From NCBI GenBank assembly GCA_025929855.1, contig JAICPK010000061.1, forward strand, positions 1 through 6,045: 6,045 nucleotides of DNA, written 5' to 3'. Below, piece by piece: positions 1 to 5,610 of this stretch (within the stretch, counting starts at the first letter, position 1; each line of letters starts with the position of its first letter). Under the pieces are notes generated by a model, which was not told the DNA's origin, made no database searches, and was given only the letters and a program-made list of their open reading frames with translations. The stretch comes from Nitrososphaera sp. (lineage in GTDB: Archaea; Thermoproteota; Nitrososphaeria; Nitrososphaerales; Nitrososphaeraceae). The position numbers and the translations under genes are program-made.

Positions 1-111
1 CCGTACGCAATTGTTAACGTTAACGGCGGCGACACAAAGATATGTAAGACATGTTTGGGTAGACTTTCAAATATGTTCAAGCCGTCTGACATTAAGCTGA
101 TAATTCAGTAA
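1..111 (+). CDS. 3' end of a CxxC-containing protein (partial)
   Basis: This reading frame is open from the first base and ends at TAA (109-111), so 36 C-terminal residues are visible and the start lies outside the window. The visible part begins PYAIVNVNGGD, carries one CxxC pair (CKTC, codons at 43-54) and ends in a short basic-hydrophobic tail, DIKLIIQ. A lone CxxC near the C-terminus could be half of a zinc knuckle or ribbon whose other pair lies upstream, or a redox pair; the fragment does not decide this. I do not recognise the family. The gene is on the plus strand and converges on the minus-strand hydrolase unit. No T-rich terminator is seen after the stop. A strong Shine-Dalgarno-like AAGGAGG overlaps and follows the stop codon. 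Confidence 0.6.
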   Translation, partial: PYAIVNVNGGDTKICKTCLGRLSNMFKPSDIKLIIQ

Positions 112-183
112 GGAGGAAAAGGTGAAGAGCGGATTAGGGTGGCAATGTTCTCCATTGCACTTGTAGCGTTATTCCTGCTCTGA
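112..183 (+). pseudogene. possible signal-peptide stub of a decayed small ORF
   Basis: AAGGAGGA (110-117) is a near-ideal Shine-Dalgarno, five bases before a GTG at 122. The GTG frame reads VKSGLGWQCSPLHL and stops at 164-166. The neighbouring frame (codons from 136) reads RVAMFSIALVALFLL and stops at TGA 181-183. Joining the start of one to the end of the other with a single shift gives a basic N-terminus followed by a hydrophobic core, as in a signal peptide or single membrane segment, with nothing after it. I infer a decayed remnant of a secreted or membrane protein. A chance hydrophobic run next to a chance Shine-Dalgarno is also possible. Confidence 0.2.
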
Positions 184-200
184 AATCCTTGACAGGACTA

Positions 201-358
201 CTACATCCCCTGTCTGGCAGTGTTTACTATATTCACTATTGCCTCAGCTACCACTTTAGGATGCTCGTAGTGAATATTATGCCCACCAGGAACAAGAACT
301 TGTTCGCCTCTTGTGGATAGAGATGCTAGCTCCTTATGGTGCTCTAGTGCTCCTGTCA
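201..358 (-). pseudogene. detached C-terminal segment of the alpha/beta hydrolase (out of frame)
   Basis: On the minus strand, the frame directly after the hydrolase stop, displaced by -1, stays open from about 359 to a TAG at 201-203. It encodes about 52 residues beginning VTGALEHHKELASLS, then EQVLVPGGHNIHYEHP, then a helix-like VVAEAIVNIVNTARQGM. The GGHNIHYEHP stretch matches the loop that carries the catalytic histidine in alpha/beta hydrolases (pattern GHxIHxExP), and the following helix is the usual end of the fold. This segment is therefore the true C-terminus of the gene at 356-1192, separated by a one-base loss or equivalent. Restoring the frame would give a protein of about 330 residues ending at 201. 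No in-frame ATG with a ribosome site suggests that it is translated alone. Confidence 0.8.
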
Positions 359-1192
359 CTGAGCAATTTCATTGTCTGCAGATAGCACTATGGTAGGCTT
401 GTCGCCCCATGCGCCCATGATATTAGTTGTGTTCAAAGCACGCACTGTTTCATACATGGCAGCCAACTCGTCAGCTGCGGTATGAAGGCTTTTTGGTGAA
501 TAAACTACTTCCAGGTTATTGATTATTTCTGCAGGTACATTTGGTCCTTCAACTCCTATGATAAAGCCTGGATTGAGAATATATCGCCAAAAACCAAGCT
601 GAGCGTAGAAGGTATAACCCCTTTGAATCTGTTGAATTGTAGGGATTAATTCCGTCGATAGTATTTTTTCATGTGCTGGATCCACTAGGACAACACCTGC
701 AACATCAGTTGGGTATTTTTGTACAAAGAATCTGACAGTATGAGCACCGACAGAATGCCCAACAAGTACATAAGGTCCTTGTTCGCCTGATGCCGCTAGT
801 AGCACATGAAGCTCATCAGCTATTTTCATATAAGTTCTGGGCTTTGTACCTGGTTCGCTCCAGCTCATGCCTGCTCTGTCATAGCTGCAAACCCGTGTAT
901 GATTGGAAACTTGCTCTTGGACTTGAGCCCAAGACATGGTTCCTCCATTAAGACCTGCGTCTAATATTATGGTCGGGCTTCCCTCGCCAGTACAGTAAAT
1001 ATGCATACGTATGCCACCCACATCGACGAGTCTTCCAGGCGGCTGAGGAGCACCCATCGAAGCTATCGGTGCAACTAGAAGAACAAGAATAATAATCAGA
1101 AACAAGCCAGCTAAACCAACGCCATCAGATGCTGCAATTCTGCCACTCTTTCTTCTCCAGCTCTTGTGAGAAGATTTCTCCTCCAAAGTCAT
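356..1192 (-). CDS. membrane-anchored alpha/beta hydrolase, truncated by frameshift
   Basis: The product has 278 residues. A basic N-terminus (KSWRRKSGR) and one hydrophobic segment (about 25-46) suggest a membrane anchor with the enzyme outside. The alpha/beta hydrolase core follows: the oxyanion-loop region DAGLNGG (78-84), CSYDRAGMSWS (102-112), the nucleophile elbow GHSVG with Ser147, and VLVDP (168-172). The acid could be Asp171 or Asp273. The family usually ends with a histidine loop, but the frame stops at TGA (356-358) right after SADNEIAQ. The histidine loop is found at once in the -1 frame (201-358), so the protein as written lacks its catalytic histidine and should be inactive. The ATG at 1190-1192 lies three bases after the TGA of the upstream small gene, which supports this start and translational coupling. 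The substrate is unknown; esterase or lipase-like activity is a family-level guess. A sequencing or assembly error is the main alternative to real gene decay. Confidence 0.85.
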   Translation of the reverse strand: MTLEEKSSHKSWRRKSGRIAASDGVGLAGLFLIIILVLLVAPIASMGAPQPPGRLVDVGGIRMHIYCTGEGSPTIILDAGLNGGTMSWAQVQEQVSNHTRVCSYDRAGMSWSEPGTKPRTYMKIADELHVLLAASGEQGPYVLVGHSVGAHTVRFFVQKYPTDVAGVVLVDPAHEKILSTELIPTIQQIQRGYTFYAQLGFWRYILNPGFIIGVEGPNVPAEIINNLEVVYSPKSLHTAADELAAMYETVRALNTTNIMGAWGDKPTIVLSADNEIAQ

Positions 1193-1195
1193 AAA

Positions 1196-1507
1196 TCAGC
1201 CTGCACCATCAGCAGCTACTTGTACAAGTCCGTGCCTCTCTATAGAAGGTTGTTCTGGTTTGTAAGTTATAGAGACTGTGTCTCCCATGTTGTAGGGACA
1301 GTCTGATATAGTTCTTGGCACCCTGTCAGAACCTTCCACTACACAGGTGTTCTGTTGTTGATTCTTTATGATTACTTGTGAATCCTCAGTTATACTTGGA
1401 GCAAATAGATTCCTTGCCTGAAATCCCGATATAGCAAATACAATGATAACGCCTGCGGCAATCATGATTATGGCTAATTTTTTGAGGGAAATGTCGTGTA
1501 AACTCAT
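1196..1507 (-). CDS. small single-pass membrane protein, hypothetical
   Basis: The product has 103 residues. A short basic N-terminus (SLKK) is followed by one clear membrane helix (about 11-29, LAIIMIAAGVIIVFAISGF). The remaining 70 or so residues are polar and probably extracytoplasmic by the positive-inside rule. The outer part has two cysteines (Cys55, Cys70) that could form a disulfide, and strand-like stretches (SQVIIKN, DTVSITYK) suggesting a small beta domain. I do not recognise a named family. GGAGG (1515-1519) lies seven bases before the ATG and supports the start. The TGA at 1196-1198 is three bases from the hydrolase ATG, so the two are almost certainly one transcription unit and may act together at the cell surface. 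That partnership is inferred from layout only. Confidence 0.8.
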   Translation of the reverse strand: MSLHDISLKKLAIIMIAAGVIIVFAISGFQARNLFAPSITEDSQVIIKNQQQNTCVVEGSDRVPRTISDCPYNMGDTVSITYKPEQPSIERHGLVQVAADGAG

Positions 1508-1514
1508 AGTTCGT

Positions 1515-1519
1515 CCTCC
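1515..1519 (-). promoter_or_regulatory. Shine-Dalgarno GGAGG for the small membrane protein gene
   Basis: On the minus strand GGAGG lies seven bases upstream of the ATG at 1507. It is worth noting because the other minus-strand starts in this window (zinc finger gene, EF-2) have no such site and look near-leaderless. It implies that this unit has a leadered mRNA. Confidence 0.6.
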
Positions 1520-1557
1520 ATGTCAATGAAATTGTTCAATGCTCCTGTCAAACTACA

Positions 1558-1935
1558 CTATAGAATAAAAATTAATCCATGTGTTCTCTTGTGTATATTC
1601 AGATCATCTTCACTTGATGCAATATACCCACATATTTCACAGTTTACTGTCATCTCGTCTAGGCTCTTTGGAATGCCTACAACGAATACGTTGTCATTAA
1701 ACTCTGTTATTGAATAATAGTCCGCAAGCTCTGAATTGGATTTTATAAAGTCATGCAGGAGCTTCCTGATTTCATCCTTAGAAACTCCAAGCTTTTCTAA
1801 GACTATTTCAAGTTCATCTTCAGAAAGCGAGATGTAAATAGTATCATGAGACGGGGTAATTTTGTCCATAAGATAGTCGTTAATCTTCCTAGCAAGTTCA
1901 TTATCGCCAGCGCAGCTAATGACTATTGAGGGCAT
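1558..1935 (-). CDS. C2H2 zinc finger protein, 125 aa
   Basis: The last third contains a complete classical C2H2 finger. Cys99 and Cys102 are followed by twelve residues, then His115, three residues and His119 (CEICGY...DDLNIHKRTH). A short hydrophobic tail, LIFIL, ends the protein. Residues 1-95 show no known motif: a strand-like start (MPSIVISC) precedes acidic helical stretches (SEDELEIVLEKLG, SKDEIRKLLHDFIKS). Thaumarchaea are known to encode many small proteins with a single such finger, and nucleic-acid or protein binding is the family-level expectation. One finger alone is usually too little for specific DNA recognition, so the helical N-terminal part may mediate dimer or partner contact (inference). 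No Shine-Dalgarno precedes the ATG at 1933-1935. A TATA-like box 34 bases upstream fits a near-leaderless message. The stop is 50 bases from the next gene on the same strand. Confidence 0.85.
   Translation of the reverse strand: MPSIVISCAGDNELARKINDYLMDKITPSHDTIYISLSEDELEIVLEKLGVSKDEIRKLLHDFIKSNSELADYYSITEFNDNVFVVGIPKSLDEMTVNCEICGYIASSEDDLNIHKRTHGLIFIL
1563..1571 (-). promoter_or_regulatory. possible TATA box for the membrane protein / hydrolase unit
   Basis: The minus-strand sequence TTTTTATTC lies about 60 bases before the ATG at 1507. A start site about 26 bases downstream, near 1541, would give a leader of roughly 33 bases that contains the GGAGG at 1515-1519. The box overlaps the last codons of the zinc finger gene, whose stop is at 1558, so read-through from that gene is an equally plausible source of transcript. 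Confidence 0.3.
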
Positions 1936-1965
1936 GGTGATAATCTTATATCAATAATTGTACCA

Positions 1966-1973
1966 TAATTAAA
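1966..1973 (-). promoter_or_regulatory. TATA box for the zinc finger gene
   Basis: The minus-strand sequence TTTAATTA is centred about 34 bases upstream of the ATG at 1935. An archaeal start site about 26 bases downstream of the box would leave a leader of roughly eight bases. This agrees with the absence of a Shine-Dalgarno and with the EF-2 and MqnD-like promoters in this window. Confidence 0.5.
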
Positions 1974-2212
1974 TTTCTTTACGGTTTTATTGTTTATCCC
2001 TCTATCTGGGGTAACCCTAGAAAAATAGGTAGGTATTCCTGCTCCGATAAAGGTCAATAGTTCAAGCTTTAAGCATAGCCAACATTGGAGTTGATAAAGC
2101 CACGTAGTTTGCAGAAAGCGGAAAATGTCTAAACACAATAGGGTCAGCTCTAAGCAGCATCCAAGCCTCATAATTTGAATTATTACCTAGTAAGTCACTA
2201 CAAATTTGTGTT

Positions 2213-2237
2213 AGAAAGGAGGAGGAGGAGACCCCTC
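2213..2237 (-). terminator. possible pyrimidine-rich terminator after EF-2
   Basis: In the EF-2 mRNA sense, the sequence just past the stop reads TCTCCTCCTCCTCCTTTCT, which is uninterrupted pyrimidine from 2231 down to 2213. Archaeal termination commonly uses U-rich tracts. This one is C-rich, so the call is tentative. It could also simply be a simple-sequence (GGA)n repeat. Confidence 0.3.
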
Positions 2238-4439
2238 TTACTCCTTGTCTATAAACTCATCGGGTGATGGGGGCTCTGGATTAAGGCCCTTTCTCTTTCT
2301 CACGTCTGCAACTAGTGGCCTAAATATCGAGTTTGGAACCGCCTGCCATGACTTAAAAAATGTGTTCCACATGGCCTTGCCTGCAGTTGCGCCTCTCATC
2401 TTTTCTGACAGATCAAATGTCTCAGATGCAGGTATTTCACCCTGCATGATTGCAATAATGCCCTTCTGCTCGACATTCAGTAATTTGCCCCTCTTGCTGG
2501 AGAGCACACTTGATACTTGGCCTATCAGGTCCTGGGGACATTTGACTTCTATACCAAGTATTGGTTCTAGCAGCACTGGGTCAGCAATCAACATTGAGCC
2601 AAGCATCGACCTCCTTGTGGCCGGCATCAGCTGAGCAAGACCCCTGTGGGCCGGGTCTTCATGAGGGACGAAGTGATGCAGAACAAACTTGATTCCCCTT
2701 ACTGCTTCATGGGCAATAGGACCATTGCGTACAACATCATCAAAACCTGATCGTATAGAGTCCATAGACTCGTGTAGGAATTGAACACCCTTTGTCTCAT
2801 CTACTAGCATGTTGCCGCTGACGTCAATTGCTGCAACACTCCTTGCTTCATCTGCCTCCCACCCCCTCTCGCGCAATATCCTGGCCATCTCCTTTTTGTC
2901 CATATCTTCCTTAAGCTTACCAGTCCTTATCATGTCAAGAACATCGTCTGGGAGCGCCTCAACGCGCATGAATATTTTGTTGTGTTTGTTTGGAGACTTG
3001 CTCATTATTGGGCCTGCCTTTGCCCTTATCGTCTCACGGTAGTTTATCAGAGGCTGGGTCGTAACAATGTCAAGACCTGCCTCCTGCAAAAGAGAAGTAG
3101 CTATTTCTAGATGAAGTACGCCCATACCTGCCATCAGCGTTTCGCCAGTCTCTTCGTTTATCTTTACTATAAGGTTAGGGTCTTCTACCGTCAGCCTGCG
3201 CAGAACCTCGACGAGCTTAGGCAGATCCTTGGGGTGCTTTGGCTCTACTGCAATAGTAACTACAGGCTCTGAGACGTATTTGATGGATTCAAATGCAACC
3301 GATCCCTTCACAGTGGAAAGGGTTTCGCCTGCAACTGCGTAGTCGAGCCCAAGCAGCGCCGGAATGTTGCCTGCCGGCAAAAAGCTCACAATCTCTCGTG
3401 TATTGCCCATGTATATGTTGACAGACTGGACCCTGCCTGGTCTCTTTGCATCTATAAGATATACTTCGTCACCGTCCTTGATAGTGCCAGAGTAAAGCCT
3501 CCCAGTAGCGACCCTGCCAGCTTGAGGGTCTACATTAATTGTAGTCACCATCATGAGTGCAGGTCCCTTTTCGTTACACTCTACTAGGGCCTTGCCAATG
3601 TCAGAGTTGAGCTCGCCAGGCCAAATCTTGGGGATCCTGTATCTTTGTGCAACATGAGGCGGCGGGTGGTGCTCTACAACCATTCCAAGTACTGCGTCTG
3701 ACAGTGGTGCTCTTTCTGCAAGTGTCTTGATGGCATTTGGATCGTTGCTCATGTAAGCGTCATAAACATCTTTGAATTTGATACCCTTCTTTTGGGCCAT
3801 CTTGAAGTTAAATCCCCATCTGTCCTTGGCAGAGCCGAAGGCTACGCTGTTGCCCTGAATACTTACCTTCCACTTTTCCTTGATTTCCGGCTCGGCGTAA
3901 ATGTCAATCAGCTGGTTAAAGTGGTTGATGATATTGATAAGCCACCTTTGCATCTCATCCGGATTCAGCTTCAACTCCTTGACGAGTCTGTCTATCTTGT
4001 TAATGTAAAGCACAGGGCGTACACGCTCTTCTAGGGCCTGCCTAGTAACGGTCTCTGTCTGAGTCATTATGCCTTCTACGGAATCAGAAACAACAACCAC
4101 GCCATCAATTGCACGAAGTGCACGGGTCACCCTGCCAGTAAAGTCAATGTGACCTGGGGTATCTATCATGTTAATAACATATTCCTTGCCTTCAGTTTCG
4201 TAAAATAGTGTAACGTTTGCTCCTCTAATTGTCATTTGGCGGTTCTGCTCAAGCTTCATAGAGTCAAGCGCCAGAGCCTGACCTGCTACAGATGGAGAAA
4301 TAATACCAGATGCTGCTAGCAGGCTATCACTCATGGTTGTCTTACCATGGTCAACGTGGGCAATGACGCCAAAGTTACGTATCTGATCCTTATTACCAAT
4401 TATTCTCAAAATATCTTGAGTTGACTTAAACTTTGGCAT
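2238..4439 (-). CDS. fusA: archaeal translation elongation factor 2 (EF-2)
   Basis: This 733-residue protein has the full archaeal length. EF-2 is the cytoplasmic GTPase that drives translocation of tRNA and mRNA on the ribosome after each peptide bond. The GTPase motifs are in order: P-loop AHVDHGKT (27-34), switch I RQMTIRGANV (67-76), DTPGH (93-97), NKID (147-150) and GSAKDRWGF (202-210). Domain II covers about 290-380 (VTTINVDPQAGRVATGRLYSG), domain III about 390-465, and domains IV-V run to about 710. His598 in the DPAHRG loop aligns with the histidine modified to diphthamide in archaeal and eukaryotic EF-2, which separates it from bacterial EF-G. Switch I has RQMTI where many EF-2 and EF-G proteins have RGITI; from memory this is normal for TACK archaea. 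The ATG at 4437-4439 gives the expected MPKFKS...IRNFGVIAHVDHGKT opening. A TATA box 35 bases upstream and no Shine-Dalgarno suggest a very short leader. The gene is divergent from the MqnD-like gene. Confidence 0.98.
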   Translation of the reverse strand: MPKFKSTQDILRIIGNKDQIRNFGVIAHVDHGKTTMSDSLLAASGIISPSVAGQALALDSMKLEQNRQMTIRGANVTLFYETEGKEYVINMIDTPGHIDFTGRVTRALRAIDGVVVVSDSVEGIMTQTETVTRQALEERVRPVLYINKIDRLVKELKLNPDEMQRWLINIINHFNQLIDIYAEPEIKEKWKVSIQGNSVAFGSAKDRWGFNFKMAQKKGIKFKDVYDAYMSNDPNAIKTLAERAPLSDAVLGMVVEHHPPPHVAQRYRIPKIWPGELNSDIGKALVECNEKGPALMMVTTINVDPQAGRVATGRLYSGTIKDGDEVYLIDAKRPGRVQSVNIYMGNTREIVSFLPAGNIPALLGLDYAVAGETLSTVKGSVAFESIKYVSEPVVTIAVEPKHPKDLPKLVEVLRRLTVEDPNLIVKINEETGETLMAGMGVLHLEIATSLLQEAGLDIVTTQPLINYRETIRAKAGPIMSKSPNKHNKIFMRVEALPDDVLDMIRTGKLKEDMDKKEMARILRERGWEADEARSVAAIDVSGNMLVDETKGVQFLHESMDSIRSGFDDVVRNGPIAHEAVRGIKFVLHHFVPHEDPAHRGLAQLMPATRRSMLGSMLIADPVLLEPILGIEVKCPQDLIGQVSSVLSSKRGKLLNVEQKGIIAIMQGEIPASETFDLSEKMRGATAGKAMWNTFFKSWQAVPNSIFRPLVADVRKRKGLNPEPPSPDEFIDKE

Positions 4440-4470
4440 GTGATCAAGCCAAAAAAGTTTGGTGCAGGAT

Positions 4471-4478
4471 TATTAAAT
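4471..4478 (-). promoter_or_regulatory. TATA box for EF-2
   Basis: On the minus strand, CAACATTTAATAATCC places ATTTAATA about 35 bases upstream of the EF-2 ATG. A start site 26 bases downstream leaves a leader of about nine bases. The CAAC just upstream may form part of the TFB recognition element. The same CAAC plus TTTAATA pairing occurs in the divergent promoter at 4507-4518. Confidence 0.55.
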
Positions 4479-4511
4479 GTTGTTCCAGCCAAGAGACGAA
4501 AGATTCAACGG

Positions 4512-4518
4512 TTTAATA
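4512..4518 (+). promoter_or_regulatory. TATA box for the MqnD-like gene
   Basis: CAACGGTTTAATAGT on the plus strand puts TTTAATA about 32 bases upstream of the ATG at 4547. The predicted start site is near 4540, leaving a leader of only a few bases. No Shine-Dalgarno lies before the ATG. The box is about 40 bases from the opposing EF-2 box. Confidence 0.55.
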
Positions 4519-4546
4519 GTGACAGAAGCGACCAAAGAAATGACAA

Positions 4547-5377
4547 ATGGACATAACTGTTGGCCATACCCCAGATGCAGATGACGCTTTCATGTTCTAT
4601 GCACTTGCATCCGGTAAGCTCGGATCCATCTTTGTGATAAAGAATGTCATACAGGATATTGAAGCATTGAACCGACGTGCATTGAAACATGAACTAGACG
4701 TGACAGCAGTGTCAGCTCACGCCTACGCTCATCTAAAAGATTACGTCATACTAAAGAGTGGAGGCAGCTTTGGGCTCAATTATGGACCAATTGTCATAAC
4801 AAGAAAGGAAAACACGATGTCTCCAGCTCAATTGGAAAATGCAACAATCGCAATTCCTGGCAAACTCACTTCAGCAAACTTGCTCTTGAGACTGGCAGTT
4901 GGCAAATTCAAAGAAAAGGTGGTACCATTTGAGACAGTTCCGGATGCCGTCGCCAGAGGAAATGCAGACGCTGGGCTTGTAATACATGAGGCTCAAATAG
5001 CATATGACAACACGAAATTTGCCAGTGTCATGGACCTTGGCCATTGGTGGTCGAAGAATACTGGCAACCTGCCTGTGCCGCTTGGCATCAACGTTGCAAG
5101 CACCCGAACTATGAGCATAGCTCAAATAAAGCAATTCAGTGACCTTTTTACAAAATCTATCAAGTATGGCCTTGATAACATTGACGATGCGCTTGAATAT
5201 GCGATGCAGTTTGGCAGAGGACAGTCAAAAGCAACGATAAGAAAATTTGTCGAGATGTATGTTAACAACTTAACGCTAGATATGGGACACGAAGGCAAGA
5301 AAGCGCTTGAGGAAATGTTTGAAATGGCAAAGGATCGAAAAATGCTAGAGTTGGACATCCAAATCGAAGTTGTGTAA
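4547..5377 (+). CDS. MqnA/MqnD-family protein, probable 1,4-dihydroxy-6-naphthoate synthase
   Basis: The product has 276 residues, the normal length for the MqnD family (COG2107), which has a periplasmic-binding-protein fold. MqnD converts cyclic dehypoxanthinyl futalosine to 1,4-dihydroxy-6-naphthoate in the futalosine route to menaquinone. Visible hallmarks are the opening VGHTPDADDAFMFYALASGK (5-24), the VSAHAYAHL segment (55-63), the GKLTSANLLLR ligand loop (105-115) and AGLVIHEAQ (142-150). His147 in the last motif corresponds by motif to the catalytic histidine described for the Thermus enzyme. A VPLGINVAST strand (177-186) and a helical C-terminus follow. There is no signal peptide, so it is cytoplasmic rather than a transporter-binding lipoprotein. 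Thaumarchaea contain menaquinones, which fits the role. The family also includes MqnA and uncharacterised substrate-binding-like proteins, and no other mqn gene is in view, so the exact reaction remains inferred. The first ATG after the TATA box is in another frame (4540); 4547 gives the family N-terminus. Confidence 0.85.
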   Translation: MDITVGHTPDADDAFMFYALASGKLGSIFVIKNVIQDIEALNRRALKHELDVTAVSAHAYAHLKDYVILKSGGSFGLNYGPIVITRKENTMSPAQLENATIAIPGKLTSANLLLRLAVGKFKEKVVPFETVPDAVARGNADAGLVIHEAQIAYDNTKFASVMDLGHWWSKNTGNLPVPLGINVASTRTMSIAQIKQFSDLFTKSIKYGLDNIDDALEYAMQFGRGQSKATIRKFVEMYVNNLTLDMGHEGKKALEEMFEMAKDRKMLELDIQIEVV

Positions 5378-5407
5378 AATATCTTGGCAACTGAAGCCCT
5401 AAGCAGA

Positions 5408-5416
5408 TTTTTGTTT
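5408..5416 (+). terminator. possible T-rich terminator after the MqnD-like gene
   Basis: TTTTTGTTT begins about 30 bases after the TAA, and a longer pyrimidine-rich stretch follows at about 5430-5463. No stem-loop precedes it. Oligo-U termination without a hairpin is typical of archaea. Confidence 0.35.
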
Positions 5417-5553
5417 ACGCTGAGATATATTGTTGTTCTTCTTCATTGTCCTACTTCTTTTGCCAGGTGAGTGAATGATTGGGACATCTTGTTATTTGCT
5501 CTTGTGCATATTGTGTTAAGGTGCATGTCTCAAGGGTAAGGCTAAATATGGGG

Positions 5554-5565
5554 CCCAGATCTGGG
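5554..5565. repeat. perfect 12-bp palindrome
   Basis: CCCAGATCTGGG is fully self-complementary and does not extend into its flanks. It ends 16 bases before the TATA box at 5582, a position where an archaeal regulator dimer could act. It overlaps GGGCCC at its left edge. A single such site can arise by chance, and there is no second copy in the window. Confidence 0.4.
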
Positions 5566-5581
5566 ACAGTTCGCGCACGAC

Positions 5582-5587
5582 TTTAAA
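5582..5587 (+). promoter_or_regulatory. TATA box for a possible leaderless small ORF
   Basis: CTTTAAAG (5581-5588), with core TTTAAA, is centred 26 bases upstream of the GTG at 5611. This is the canonical archaeal distance from box to start site, so transcription should begin at or within a base or two of the GTG. The core is palindromic, so strand is assigned from the downstream ORF. Confidence 0.4.
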
Positions 5588-5610
5588 GCCATGTTGTCCA
5601 TAATATAACT

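Larger units (their letters stand above)
1936..2237. other. intergenic spacer with no convincing gene
   Basis: These 302 bases separate the zinc finger gene from the end of EF-2. The zinc-finger-proximal end is AT-rich and holds that gene's promoter. The EF-2-proximal end holds a purine tract with four GGA repeats. An open frame at 1923-2171 on the minus strand has implausible composition (rich in Cys, Leu and Trp) and overlaps the zinc finger gene. A second minus-strand frame (2062-2160, 32 codons) reads more naturally but has no ribosome site or well-placed promoter. I see no tRNA, inverted repeat or mobile-element end here. Confidence 0.5.

Noticed and set aside
350..370. Programmed -1 frameshifting as an explanation for the split hydrolase
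   Set aside because: There is no X XXY YYZ slippery heptamer and no obvious downstream stem at the junction, so decay or sequence error is more likely.
348..1550. 11-base direct repeat TGCTCCTGTCA at 348-358 and 1540-1550, bracketing the two-gene unit and touching the frameshift
   Set aside because: A match of this length is expected by chance in a window of this size, and there are no target duplications or recombinase genes.
2062..2160. 32-codon minus-strand frame starting MLLRADPIVFRHFPL, whose frame stays open further upstream
   Set aside because: The amino-acid usage looks natural, but there is no Shine-Dalgarno, no TATA box at the right distance and no other start codon upstream. Too short to claim without conservation data.
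1923..2171. 82-codon minus-strand frame in the spacer before the zinc finger gene
   Set aside because: Its composition is unlike a folded protein (clusters of Cys, Leu and Trp), it overlaps the zinc finger start region, and it has no ribosome site or well-placed TATA box.
2245..2634. Plus-strand frames antisense to EF-2 (also 2809-3042 and 3792-4034)
   Set aside because: They lie wholly inside the EF-2 coding region, show no domain of their own and are shadows of its codon pattern.
4871..5358. Minus-strand frames inside the MqnD-like gene
   Set aside because: They are shadows of a well-supported gene, with Ser/Cys-rich sequences lacking motifs.
5399..5446. 15-codon minus-strand frame starting MKKNNNISQRKQ
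   Set aside because: Too short, with no ribosome site or promoter. Basic low-complexity runs of this size are common by chance in pyrimidine-rich DNA.
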